Shown in pieces: positions 35,932 to 44,769 of a stretch of DNA of 64,000 nt. How positions within the stretch are numbered: position 1 is the first letter of the stretch; each line of letters starts with the position of its first letter. The translations under genes and the position numbers were made by a program. The stretch is from assembly GCF_023721715.1 (NCBI RefSeq), contig NZ_JAMDLG010000001.1:623889-687888 (forward strand), in the 5' to 3' direction. The notes under the pieces are model-generated. The model was not told the DNA's origin. It saw only the letters and a program-made list of their open reading frames with translations, and did not search any database. The stretch is from Parasegetibacter sp. NRK P23. Lineage in GTDB: Bacteria; Bacteroidota; Bacteroidia; Chitinophagales; Chitinophagaceae.

Positions 35932-38900
35932 TTAGAAATTAATGTCGATTCCCATTGTTACTGTTCTCCCGATAGGGAAGCCACCGCGCTGGTAGCCGTC
36001 TATTAACGGAGAAGCGTATGTGCCGGAAGTGGTGCGGGCTTCAGGGTTAACGCCGCGGTAATTTTTGCTCATGATGAAGAACAGGTTTTCGCCGGAAGCA
36101 TAAAGTCTTACGCCATTGATACCCATTTTTTTCGCGTAACGCGGCGACACGGAATACCCCAGGATCACACTTCTTAAAGCGGCGTAAGAACCGTCTTCAA
36201 TGATGTAGTCGGTGAGCATCCAATCGGCACCGTCTGCGGCATACGGGGTTTTTCCATCACCCGGATTGGCCGCACTCACCCAACGGTTTTCGCTGTTGTA
36301 GTTTTTATTGTACCATTTCGATTCGTTGTAATAAGCGTCTCCGTTTACAATATCCGCGCCCTGCACGCCTTGTATCACGAAAGTAAGGTCGAGCCCTTTG
36401 TACTTCAGTACATTGGTCATTCCCCAGGTGAAATCGGGAAAAGGTTTCCCGATAACGGTGCGGTCGTTTTCATCGATGCGGTTATCGCTGTTGATGTCTT
36501 TGAACTTCAATCCACCGGCCACGAAATACTTTGACAATGCGCTTTCCAATCCTTTGGCCTGTGCCTCCTGAATTTCCTGGTCTGAGGTCCATACACCATC
36601 GGTCTTGTATCCGAAGAACTGTACGGCAGGCCCGCCGGTGAACGCGGCGTATATCTCATTTCTTTCGCCGTAATTGAATTGATAGGCTTCCCCGCCCAGG
36701 TCCAGCAAGTTGTTCCTGTTGCCCGCGGCGTTGAACGAAGTGGTCCATTCAAAGTTTTTGTTCCTGATGTTGGTGGTCATCAGTTCGAGTTCCAACCCCT
36801 GATTACGCACTTTGCCGATGTTGTTCCAGAACTGGTTGGATCCGGAGAACGACATGGCTGCCTGTTTGAAGAGCAGGCGATCGGTTACGCCGTTGTAATA
36901 TTCCAGGCTCATGGTGAACCGGTTGTTGAGGATGCCCAGGTCGATACCAGCGTTAAACTGGTAAGTCCTTTCCCAGGTAAGCACATTGGGGAGCACATCA
37001 TTATTCGCGGCCAGGCCATTGTTGAGTGAGCCGGTTCCGCCGCCGAAGGAATAATTGGCCATGTTCAGCAGTTCCAGGTACGAAAAGGGCTCGATGCTGT
37101 TGTTGCCCGTAGCGCCGTAACTGGTCCGGAGTTTCAGGTTGCTGAGCCAGTCCGTTTTTGCGAGAAAGGGTTCATTGTTGATGCGCCATCCCGCGGAAAC
37201 CGCCGGGAACCAGCCATATTTCTGTCCTTCTGGGAAATAGCCGCTTCCATCGGTACGGATGCTGGCGGAGAAAAGGTATTTTCCTTTAAAATCGTAGGTG
37301 GCTCTTCCGAGGTAGGACAGCAAACCGATGGGATTCTTTAACGTGTAAGTATTGGCGAGATTGATGGATGAAGCCTGGTTCAGGGTTTTGATGTCATCGG
37401 TGGGCAAATTGAGTCCTTCGATCTGCGCGGTGGTGGTGTTTGTTCTTTGTGCCGTGAAACCCAGTAACGCGGAGAAATTATGGTCGCCCGCGCGTTTGCT
37501 GTAATTGAGTGTATTCTCCCAAAGCAGGTCTATCATGCGGCGGGTGTAATGTTCCCCTCTGTTCACCTGTCCATCGGTGCGGGAATTCTTCATGGCGAAA
37601 TATTCAGACTCTATATAGTTGAAATACACGCTACCGGAGGTTTTCAACACTAACCCCTTAGCGAGATCGACACTGATGTCGCCGCCGGTTTGCAAACGGT
37701 AGTTCCAACTGGTATTCGATTCACGGTCCGCAATAGACTTCGGGGTATTATTGCTGGAAGAAAAAGGGTTCACTTTTCCGGAAGTAATGGAGGGATCGAG
37801 GTTACTGTCCCAGAGTGTGCCGTCCGGCATAAAGCCGAGATACGCCAGATTGGCGAAATGCCGTGGCTGCGCCCAGTCGCCAGGCCTGATACCCGCCCAT
37901 TGGGCGTTCTGGTTCACGAATGCGGCGGTGGCAGGGGTATGAAAAACAGGGAGTCCGGAATAGAACCGGTAGTAATCGGTAAAGTTGGTAGCGGGCCTTG
38001 TGGTCCTTGAATAGGATGGGTTGAAATTGACCGCGAACCTGGTCTTTTTCCCGAGGTTCCCATCGATCTTGGTTCTGAAGTTAATACGGTTGAAGGCGTT
38101 GTGATCCATAATACCGTCGTCCTGCTGGTAGTTCCCCGAAACATAGTACCTGATTTCCTTTCCGCCTGAAACACCCAGTTGCACGTTGTAAATACCGGCG
38201 GGCCTTAAAGCTTCTTCCTGCCAGTTGGTGGCCTCGCCATTCAGCAGTGTTCTTTCTGCGAGATAGCGGGCTTTTTCCTGGGGTGTAACCAGGTTTTTAC
38301 GGTTGGCCGGAACAGTGGGATCATTCTCGCGGAGCGCGGCTTCCCGGTACAGTTTTTCGGTGTACTCACCGGTGGTCATGATGGGATGAAGTTTGTAAGC
38401 GTCCTTTATACCATAGTAAGCTTTCAAAGTATATTTCGGCTTATTCGATTTCCCGCTTTTTGTAGTGATCAGGATAACGCCGTTTGCACCGCGAGAACCA
38501 TAGATCGCAGAGGATGCGGCATCCTTCAATACTTCCACGGATTCCACATCGAAGGGGTTCACCATGGCGAGCCCGTCCACCATCGGGTGCCCATCTACCA
38601 CCACAAGCGGATCGGCATTAGCGGAGATGGAACTGAGTCCGCGCACCCTTACGCGTGGCGATACGCCGGTTTCGGAGCTGAGGTTCTGCACCGTTACGCC
38701 GGCCATTTTCCCGATCAGCATCCTGTCTAAGCTGGAGGCGGGAATCTCATCCAGGTTGTCATTCTTTAATTTGGTGATGGCGCCGGTGAGGTGTGATTTC
38801 TTCTGATCGCCGTACCCGATCACCACCACATCATCGAGTTGTGCGGCATCGGCTTCGAGGGCGATCGCGATTTTATCTTTCCCCTGTAATTCAATGATCC

Positions 38901-39147
38901 GGGCTTTGTAGCCCACAAGGGAAACCATAAGGCGGGCGGAATTCAGCGCCGGCACGGCAAGAGAAAATTCTCCCTTCTCATTGGTGGAAGTGCCGGTTTG
39001 GGTTTTCGCGCCCAGCAGGCTGATGGAAACTGCAGCCAGCCCTTCACCCGTTTTGGCGTCGGTAACCGTGCCCTTTACCGTTTTCTGCGCCATGGCCTCC
39101 AGGTGGAACAAAAGGCACAGGAAAAGCAGTGGTTTAAACCTGTTCAT
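35932..39147 (-). CDS. SusC-family TonB-dependent receptor of the alginate locus
   Basis: A 1071-residue outer-membrane importer and first gene of the eleven-gene operon. Signal peptide ends at AMAQ (about residue 20); the carboxypeptidase-like domain (KTVKGTVTDAKTGEGLAAV onward) is followed by the plug with SSAIYGSRGANGVILITT and a barrel to FPIGRTVTMGIDINF. By association with PL6 and PL17 lyases it should import alginate oligosaccharides. The GntR-type palindromes lie 45-76 bases upstream of its start codon. Confidence 0.95.
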   Translation of the reverse strand: MNRFKPLLFLCLLFHLEAMAQKTVKGTVTDAKTGEGLAAVSISLLGAKTQTGTSTNEKGEFSLAVPALNSARLMVSLVGYKARIIELQGKDKIAIALEADAAQLDDVVVIGYGDQKKSHLTGAITKLKNDNLDEIPASSLDRMLIGKMAGVTVQNLSSETGVSPRVRVRGLSSISANADPLVVVDGHPMVDGLAMVNPFDVESVEVLKDAASSAIYGSRGANGVILITTKSGKSNKPKYTLKAYYGIKDAYKLHPIMTTGEYTEKLYREAALRENDPTVPANRKNLVTPQEKARYLAERTLLNGEATNWQEEALRPAGIYNVQLGVSGGKEIRYYVSGNYQQDDGIMDHNAFNRINFRTKIDGNLGKKTRFAVNFNPSYSRTTRPATNFTDYYRFYSGLPVFHTPATAAFVNQNAQWAGIRPGDWAQPRHFANLAYLGFMPDGTLWDSNLDPSITSGKVNPFSSSNNTPKSIADRESNTSWNYRLQTGGDISVDLAKGLVLKTSGSVYFNYIESEYFAMKNSRTDGQVNRGEHYTRRMIDLLWENTLNYSKRAGDHNFSALLGFTAQRTNTTTAQIEGLNLPTDDIKTLNQASSINLANTYTLKNPIGLLSYLGRATYDFKGKYLFSASIRTDGSGYFPEGQKYGWFPAVSAGWRINNEPFLAKTDWLSNLKLRTSYGATGNNSIEPFSYLELLNMANYSFGGGTGSLNNGLAANNDVLPNVLTWERTYQFNAGIDLGILNNRFTMSLEYYNGVTDRLLFKQAAMSFSGSNQFWNNIGKVRNQGLELELMTTNIRNKNFEWTTSFNAAGNRNNLLDLGGEAYQFNYGERNEIYAAFTGGPAVQFFGYKTDGVWTSDQEIQEAQAKGLESALSKYFVAGGLKFKDINSDNRIDENDRTVIGKPFPDFTWGMTNVLKYKGLDLTFVIQGVQGADIVNGDAYYNESKWYNKNYNSENRWVSAANPGDGKTPYAADGADWMLTDYIIEDGSYAALRSVILGYSVSPRYAKKMGINGVRLYASGENLFFIMSKNYRGVNPEARTTSGTYASPLIDGYQRGGFPIGRTVTMGIDINF

Positions 39148-39176
39148 AAAGCAAGCAGTTTTCGTTGAAGTATTAG

Positions 39177-39223
39177 CAAATCGTTACCCAAAATTGGTTG
39201 ACCAATTATTTGGTTGACCAATT
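39177..39223 (-). promoter_or_regulatory. Alginate operon promoter with tandem GntR/FCD operators
   Basis: Two adjacent palindromes, AATTGGTTGACCAATT (39192-39207) and ATTTGGTTGACCAATT (39208-39223), carry the TGGT-N2-ACCA core recognised by FadR-subfamily GntR proteins such as FadR and ExuR/UxuR. They repeat every 16 bases. On the minus strand an ACGATTTG (39184-39177) is a weak -7 candidate; if used, the operators cover the promoter upstream part, which fits repression. The FCD regulator of this operon is the obvious binder. Confidence 0.8.
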
Positions 39224-39327
39224 TACGACTAAAATCCAAACCGCAAAGTTTTTTTAGCCCATTTTAAAAAAAACGGGTTTCCCTGCAATGAAACGGTTAT
39301 GGCGGGAGTCAATACCCTCAACCGACC

Positions 39328-39891
39328 ATGCACCAGACCGAACTTGTCAAAAACTGCATCAGGAATAACCGGAACGCGCAGGAAACACTTTACCGGCAAT
39401 ACGCGCCCACGATGCTGGGGGTGTGTTACAGGTATACTAAAAGTCTGGACGACGCAGAAGACATTCTCCAGGAAGGATTCATCAAAGTGTTCTCCCACCT
39501 GGACAAATACAAGGGGGATGGGGAACTGGGTGCGTGGATCAACCGTATCATGATCAATACCGCATTAAGTTACCTGCGGCGGCACAACAGGTACCGGAGC
39601 CAGATGCAGTTCAATGAAACAATATTGCATCCTCTAACCAATGAAACGGCCAACGCCAAACTGGATACCGAGGCGCTGATAGAACTGATCAGGAAACTAC
39701 CTACAGGTTACCAGACGGTTTTCAACCTTGTAGCCATGGAAGGATACAATCATATAGAAGTAGCAAAAATGCTGAGCATTAATGAGAATACCTGCCGCAG
39801 CCATTACAGCAGGGCCAGGGCGCAACTCGTAAAATGGATCAACGCGGAGCAACCGGCAGCAGCAAAACCCATTGCGGGCAATAAATTTTAA
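39328..39891 (+). CDS. ECF-type RNA polymerase sigma factor
   Basis: A 187-residue sigma-70 family protein. Region 2 covers about residues 20-90 (YAPTMLGVCYRYTKSLDDAE, then ILQEGFIKVFSHLDKY and GAWINRIMINTALSYLRR), region 4 about 122-172 (LPTGYQTVFNLVAMEGYNHIEVAKMLSINENTCRSHYSRAR in pieces). It starts 180 bases upstream-to-upstream from the alginate susC start and is divergent from it. It ends 4 bases before a membrane protein that may act as its partner. Confidence 0.94.
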   Translation: MHQTELVKNCIRNNRNAQETLYRQYAPTMLGVCYRYTKSLDDAEDILQEGFIKVFSHLDKYKGDGELGAWINRIMINTALSYLRRHNRYRSQMQFNETILHPLTNETANAKLDTEALIELIRKLPTGYQTVFNLVAMEGYNHIEVAKMLSINENTCRSHYSRARAQLVKWINAEQPAAAKPIAGNKF

Positions 39892-39895
39892 TACC

Positions 39896-41248
39896 ATGCG
39901 GGAAGATTTTGAAAAACAGGTTCAACAACAGGGTGCCGGATACCGGATCGCGCCCCGTGAAGATGTGTGGAACAGGATTTCCGCCGAACTGGACCAAAAA
40001 AAGAAACGCCGATTGGCCTGGTGGTGGTTCCCCGTCGGGCTGGCAGGAGCAGCTATCCCCATACTGTTGTTCACGGGAATCCTTTCCTCCGGAGAAAAAA
40101 AATCGCCATCATCGGCGACACGGCAGGAGCATTCCTCTTTTTCTACACCAGGTGCAGGTAACAGCCGTCAACAAAGAGAATCCGTTCACGCTACCGACGC
40201 AAGCGCTTCTAACAAACCTCCGGTCAGCATCGTGCAGGGAAGTACTCCCTTCAATAGGAAAACCGGTAGCAATCGTTTATCAGCCGCCGGTTCTTCCAAC
40301 ACTGTAATTAAAAAAGAAAAAACGGCGCATGGAGAAGATAATTCTTCCGCCCTGATCCTGCCGGATGAAGCAGAAAAAAACATTGCGCTGCTTCCGGAAG
40401 TTATCACTACCGCCCCCCCTGTTTTTCCGGCTATCGATCTGCTTCAGGAAAAAAAACCGGGCACCTTCGACATCCCCACAAACAGTACGGGCAGCATTGT
40501 GGTGAACGGGCAGCGGTTTACCCGACATAAAGGCTTCTGGCAAATTGAGGTAGCCTCAGGACTTTCGAATATGAAGGATGGCATTCCCTCTCTGTTACGC
40601 CCCTTTGCTTACCAGGATAGCTATTCCTACAACTCCCCTGTTCCCGGGAACGGCAGTGTAGGTTCACAGGTGCCTGGCGTTATTTATAGTCCGAGGGCGG
40701 GCGCCTCCTATTCCGCTTTTTTGAACCGTGTACAACCGTTGTCCGACCAATGGACACTCACAGCAGGACTCGGTTTCCAGCACCTGCGTTTCACGCAGTT
40801 CACCGGTTCCAGGAAAGATACCAGTTTCAATACCCAGTTCACGGGGTTCGAAAATAAATCCATCAACCATTTTTACAGGGCGGGCAACACGCAGGAACAT
40901 TCAGGTTATTTCTCCCGAGTAGCCATCGCATCATCGATAGCGTACAAATTACCTGTGCTTCAGCAACGCATTTCACTAAAAGCAGGTGTACAGGCAGGAT
41001 ATAATGCCGGGGCGGTATTCCTTGTCCCAGACTATTCAACAGGCACATACCTTCCTCTTTCGTCCGCCAAAAAAACAATCAGCGCGTCCGTTTCAGGCGG
41101 GATCAGTTACCATACAAAACAGGCTTATCAATTTTCCCTGCAAAGCATATACGACATCACCCGGGCCTATTCACCCATCAGCAGCACATCGAATTACTGG
41201 CGGCAGTGGCAGTTCTCGGCAGCCATTCCCGTCTCTTTCAAAAAGTAG
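39896..41248 (+). CDS. One-TM protein with barrel-like C-terminal domain, sigma-linked
   Basis: A 450-residue protein. Residues 1-41 are soluble and charged (MREDFEKQ, then REDVWNRISAELDQKKKRR), a single hydrophobic helix spans about 43-65 (LAWWWFPVGLAGAAIPILLF), then comes a Ser/Thr-rich linker. The last 230 residues alternate in strand-like fashion (WTLTAGLGFQHLRFTQF, ISLKAGVQAGYNAG, SASVSGGISYH) and end in PVSFKK, like small outer-membrane barrels. It follows the ECF sigma gene by 4 bases, the usual place of an anti-sigma factor. No zinc anti-sigma motif is seen. Function is unknown. Confidence 0.65.
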   Translation: MREDFEKQVQQQGAGYRIAPREDVWNRISAELDQKKKRRLAWWWFPVGLAGAAIPILLFTGILSSGEKKSPSSATRQEHSSFSTPGAGNSRQQRESVHATDASASNKPPVSIVQGSTPFNRKTGSNRLSAAGSSNTVIKKEKTAHGEDNSSALILPDEAEKNIALLPEVITTAPPVFPAIDLLQEKKPGTFDIPTNSTGSIVVNGQRFTRHKGFWQIEVASGLSNMKDGIPSLLRPFAYQDSYSYNSPVPGNGSVGSQVPGVIYSPRAGASYSAFLNRVQPLSDQWTLTAGLGFQHLRFTQFTGSRKDTSFNTQFTGFENKSINHFYRAGNTQEHSGYFSRVAIASSIAYKLPVLQQRISLKAGVQAGYNAGAVFLVPDYSTGTYLPLSSAKKTISASVSGGISYHTKQAYQFSLQSIYDITRAYSPISSTSNYWRQWQFSAAIPVSFKK

Positions 41249-41272
41249 CTTCCATCTTAAAAAAGTATAGTC

Positions 41273-42550
41273 ATGAAAAAACTTCTTCAACACTTATTCC
41301 TTAGTCTCAGCGTCCTTACCATTTTCAGCGGTTGCCTGAAGGACACTACTTACAAGACCTACACCTACCAGATCACAAGACCCGTTTTCCAGACCAAAGC
41401 GGAAGTAGTGGCCCAGATCGGAAATACCGCACCCGAAACCATTTCCGCCGCAGGAAAGATGTACCTGCTCGGGCACTACATCTTCCTCAACGAACTGGGC
41501 AAAGGCATTCACGTGATCAACAACCTGAACCCCGCCGCCCCCATCGTGGAATCCTTCATCCACATTCCCGGATGTGGTGATATGGCGGCTTACGGCAATA
41601 CTTTGTACGCCGATTGTTACACAGACCTGATCGTGCTCAACATCGCGCAACCGAATGATGTAAAGTATGTAAAGACCATCCCCAACCTGTTCCCCGAACG
41701 TGTATATGTACTTGGTTACTACCAGGATTCCGGGCAAGTAATTACGGAATGGATCACCAAAGACACCACGGTAACAGAAAAGATCGAGAACGGCACCCGC
41801 AGGAACGAGATCATGTTTTTTGATGCTTCCTTCAACTTCTCCGCCGCATCAGGCATGGCCGCCAATAGTGCAGGCGTAAAAACCGCGCCACAACAGGGCG
41901 TGGGAGGCAGCATGGCGCGTTTCGCCATCCAGCGGGAACATCTTTATACCGTTTCAAATTCCACCCTAGAAGTACTGAACATTTCGCAACCGATGAACCC
42001 GGTCTGGAAAACAAAAACCTCGTTGGGATGGGGCATTGAAACGATTTACCCATTCAAAGACAAACTCTTCATCGGTGCCCAGAGCGGCATGCACATTTAT
42101 TCCGTTGAAGACCCCGCCAACCCGGTAAAAGCAAGCACATTTGACCATGCACGCGTATGCGACCCCGTTATCGCCGACGATACTTACGCTTATGTAACGC
42201 TGCGCAACGGCACACAATGCCTGGGTTATGTGAACCAACTGGATGTGGTGAATGTGGAGAACATCTTCTCCCCCAAACTGGTAAAATCCTACCCGCTCAC
42301 CAATCCACACGGACTCAGCAAGGCGGGCAACCATCTATTTGTTTGCGATGGCAGGGACGGGCTCCGGATACTGGATGCCAGTAACCCCTCAAATGTGACC
42401 ATCAAATCAACCATCCCAATGCCCAAAACTTTCGATGTAATCTGCTTCAATAATGTAGCTATCGTTTCCGCAGAAGACGGGCTCTATCAATACGATTATT
42501 CAGACATCAACAATATTAAACTGCTGAGCAGGATCGGAATAAAATTCTAA
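41273..42550 (+). CDS. LVIVD-repeat lipoprotein (beta-propeller)
   Basis: A 425-residue lipoprotein with lipobox FSGC (Cys21). From about residue 60 it has repeats of the LVIVD type: IHVINNLNPAAPIVESF, LIVLNIAQPNDVKYVKT, LEVLNISQPMNPVWKT, MHIYSVEDPANPVKAS, LRILDASNPSNVTIKS. These form a propeller. It is 24 bases after the sigma-linked membrane protein and 18 before a small barrel, so it belongs to the ECF sigma cassette. Its ligand is unknown. Confidence 0.85.
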   Translation: MKKLLQHLFLSLSVLTIFSGCLKDTTYKTYTYQITRPVFQTKAEVVAQIGNTAPETISAAGKMYLLGHYIFLNELGKGIHVINNLNPAAPIVESFIHIPGCGDMAAYGNTLYADCYTDLIVLNIAQPNDVKYVKTIPNLFPERVYVLGYYQDSGQVITEWITKDTTVTEKIENGTRRNEIMFFDASFNFSAASGMAANSAGVKTAPQQGVGGSMARFAIQREHLYTVSNSTLEVLNISQPMNPVWKTKTSLGWGIETIYPFKDKLFIGAQSGMHIYSVEDPANPVKASTFDHARVCDPVIADDTYAYVTLRNGTQCLGYVNQLDVVNVENIFSPKLVKSYPLTNPHGLSKAGNHLFVCDGRDGLRILDASNPSNVTIKSTIPMPKTFDVICFNNVAIVSAEDGLYQYDYSDINNIKLLSRIGIKF

Positions 42551-42568
42551 TCATCGTCAACTCACTTT

Positions 42569-43168
42569 ATGAAAAAGATCACCGTTCCATTATTCCTGCT
42601 CCTTTCCGCTACCGTTTTTTCGCAGACAAAACAACAGAAAAAATGGGGTTACGAAGGCAGTTTAACACCAGGATACGCCATTGGGCAAACATCTGGCGGA
42701 TACATTCTTCAAACCACGCATGGCATTCAGCGCCGGAACATCTTCATCGGTATCGCCACGGGCGTAGATGAATACCTCATGTTGCACGTCCCCTTTCTTC
42801 CTCATGTTGAATACAGGTTTGGCAACGCAAAGGAAGGGCCGCTACTGTATGCGCAAGGTGGGCCTTCCATTCCCGTTAAAACAAAAGAGTGGAACAACAA
42901 ACTCTGGACCGAGCATAAGCAGTACGATCTCCACGGCGCCTGGATGGCGGAAGCCGGAATCGGTTACAGATGGAACCTTTCCGGCAAAAAGGCCTTCCTG
43001 CTCCAGGCGGGTTACAGTCAGAAAACCACGATGGCCACGGAGTATGTTCCGAATTTTATGTGGTGGATATCCAGTAGCATTCCGCCACCTTCAGCCACAT
43101 CGCATACTACCCAACAAATGAAGTATGTATACAACCGCATTGTCTTAAAAGCCGGTATTAGTTTTTAA
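42569..43168 (+). CDS. Small outer-membrane beta-barrel protein
   Basis: A 199-residue protein with signal peptide ending VFSQ (about 19). Alternating strands with aromatic girdles (GYEGSLTPGYAIGQ, FLPHVEYRFGNA, EAGIGYRWNLSGKKAFLLQAGYSQK) end in VLKAGISF, with a C-terminal Phe typical of barrels inserted by Bam. It is the last gene of the ECF cassette, and a strong hairpin follows 23 bases downstream. Confidence 0.75.
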   Translation: MKKITVPLFLLLSATVFSQTKQQKKWGYEGSLTPGYAIGQTSGGYILQTTHGIQRRNIFIGIATGVDEYLMLHVPFLPHVEYRFGNAKEGPLLYAQGGPSIPVKTKEWNNKLWTEHKQYDLHGAWMAEAGIGYRWNLSGKKAFLLQAGYSQKTTMATEYVPNFMWWISSSIPPPSATSHTTQQMKYVYNRIVLKAGISF

Positions 43169-43191
43169 ACATCTCCTTCTCATGTGCTTTC

Positions 43192-43231
43192 AACAGAGGG
43201 CGGGTCCGAAAAGTACGATCCGCCCTCTGTT
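43192..43231 (+). terminator. Strong hairpin terminator after the ECF cassette
   Basis: A stem of about 15 bp (43192-43206 with 43217-43231, one G-U pair) has a 10-base loop and is GC-rich. It follows the small barrel gene. The run of T after the stem is weak (GTTACC), so termination strength is uncertain. Confidence 0.75.
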
Positions 43232-43293
43232 GTTACCTTCCGACGGAAAACAACTTCCGTTTGTGCACGGGACTGAACTTTATATTGTGCCCG

Positions 43294-43301
43294 TAAATTT
43301 G
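43294..43301 (+). promoter_or_regulatory. -7-like promoter element upstream of DUF4397 gene
   Basis: TAAATTTG is a full match to the Bacteroidota -7 consensus TAnnTTTG. It lies 130 bases upstream of the lipoprotein start, in the 263-base gap after the ECF cassette terminator. A TTTG occurs further upstream (43260-43263) but at 30 bases, longer than the usual spacing, so the promoter is only a candidate. Confidence 0.4.
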
Positions 43302-43431
43302 TTTTATACCAATTTTAACACGATCGAAAAGAAACGTTAATTGCCTGTCCATGCCTTTTAACTGGCACCATTTTTTCACTTGAATAACACCCCACCCTTT
43401 TATTATTCAATCCTCAAAATGTGTGCATAGT

Positions 43432-44151
43432 ATGAAAAAAGCGAATTTTCTTCGAAAAAACCTGCTATTGGCTTGTGGCGTAGTACTGTCCGGTGTTTTC
43501 TTCGCTTCGTGTCAGAAGAATAGTGAAGGCACAACAGTTCCTGTGTCAGGACTTATGGCATTCAACCTGGCTCCTGATGTGGCCAACGCCGGCATTACCT
43601 TATCGGGCAACAGTTTAACGCAGGCGCCCCTGGCTTACACCAATTTCACCGGTGGTTACCTCAGCGTTTATACCGGCAACAGGGAGGCGCAATCTTATGA
43701 TTTCTCCCAGAACACCTCCCTGGCAACGAGCAGCAATCTATTTGAAGACGGCAAATTCTACTCTCTCTTCCTGGTTGGCGCCAATGACACCTACCGGAAC
43801 ATCATTGTCCGTGACAACTTCGACAGTCTATCCTCCACCTCCGGAAAAGCGTATATCCGGTACATCAACGCGATCCCCGACTCCTCGCAACCACAGGTTA
43901 GTGTAGTGGCCGGTGGCAATAATATCGCCGATGGTACCGCCCGTTTTGGAACGGTATCTGAATTCATGGCCGTAACACCAGGAAGCGTTGACATTTCAGT
44001 GAACAACGAAAGCAATATTAATCTCAACAGAACGATCACTGTGGAACAAAGCAAGGCTTACACCGTATTGCTCCTTGGATTACCGGGTGCAACGGATACC
44101 ACGCAACAAACAAAGATCCGTTTCATAGAGAACGGACGATTGACCGAATAG
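43432..44151 (+). CDS. DUF4397-type lipoprotein
   Basis: A 239-residue lipoprotein with lipobox FASC (Cys27). The mature part has two similar beta-rich segments: GLMAFNLAPDVANAGITLSG near the start and AYIRYINAIPDSSQPQVSV in the middle, the pattern of DUF4397 repeats. The ATG at 43432 is used; a GTG lies three codons upstream. It is a single-gene unit between two hairpins. The family is common in Bacteroidota envelopes; function is unknown. Confidence 0.78.
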   Translation: MKKANFLRKNLLLACGVVLSGVFFASCQKNSEGTTVPVSGLMAFNLAPDVANAGITLSGNSLTQAPLAYTNFTGGYLSVYTGNREAQSYDFSQNTSLATSSNLFEDGKFYSLFLVGANDTYRNIIVRDNFDSLSSTSGKAYIRYINAIPDSSQPQVSVVAGGNNIADGTARFGTVSEFMAVTPGSVDISVNNESNINLNRTITVEQSKAYTVLLLGLPGATDTTQQTKIRFIENGRLTE

Positions 44152-44200
44152 CAGGTATTATTTTTTTTCTCAACCGTCGATTGTTCCCTGTGAACAACGG

Positions 44201-44222
44201 AAGGCCGGAGTGATCCGGCTTT
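44201..44222 (+). terminator. Intrinsic terminator after DUF4397 gene
   Basis: A stem of nine pairs (44201-44209 with 44214-44222, one wobble) around a GTGA tetraloop ends in a short T run. It lies 50 bases after the lipoprotein stop. Confidence 0.8.
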
Positions 44223-44295
44223 TCGTTTAGTTAAATGCCATATCTCCGTTTCTCCGTATTTTGCCGCTGTACTTTGATTAAATGATATTTACGGC

Positions 44296-44769
44296 ATGAG
44301 CACATCCACCATACAGGAGATCAAACAGGAACTCGGCAACCTTCCGCATGAGGAGGTGAAAGAACTCTGTTTGCGCCTGGCCCGCTTCAAAAAAGAGAAC
44401 AAAGAATTACTTCACTACCTGCTTTTTGAAGCGCACGATGCAGACGCTTACATTCAGCTTGCGAAACAGGAAATGGAAGAAGGCTTCTCCGATATCCCCC
44501 TCACTCAGGTGTATTTTACCAAGAAGCGGCTCCGGAAGATCCTCAACCAGATGAACAAACGCATAAAATACACAGCATCCAAAGAAGCGGCGCTGGAACT
44601 CTCCCTGCATTTCTGCGCGCTGCTAACGGAACATCACATCCCATTCAAAAAATACCCCATCCTCAACAACATCCGTAACCAGCAACTCAAAAAGATCAAC
44701 ACTTTGCTGGCTTCGGTACATGAGGACCTTCAATACGATTACCGCCGAAAACTTGAATCGCTGCAATGA
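44296..44769 (+). CDS. Small helical protein, DUF6155-like
   Basis: A 157-residue soluble, mostly helical protein rich in Lys and Glu. It opens IQEIKQELGNLPHEEVKELCLRLAR in segments and has YFTKKRLRKILNQMNKRIKY in the middle, resembling proteins annotated DUF6155 in Bacteroidota. No catalytic motif is seen. Its stop overlaps the start of the next gene (ATGA), so the two are translated together. The family call is tentative. Confidence 0.6.
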   Translation: MSTSTIQEIKQELGNLPHEEVKELCLRLARFKKENKELLHYLLFEAHDADAYIQLAKQEMEEGFSDIPLTQVYFTKKRLRKILNQMNKRIKYTASKEAALELSLHFCALLTEHHIPFKKYPILNNIRNQQLKKINTLLASVHEDLQYDYRRKLESLQ

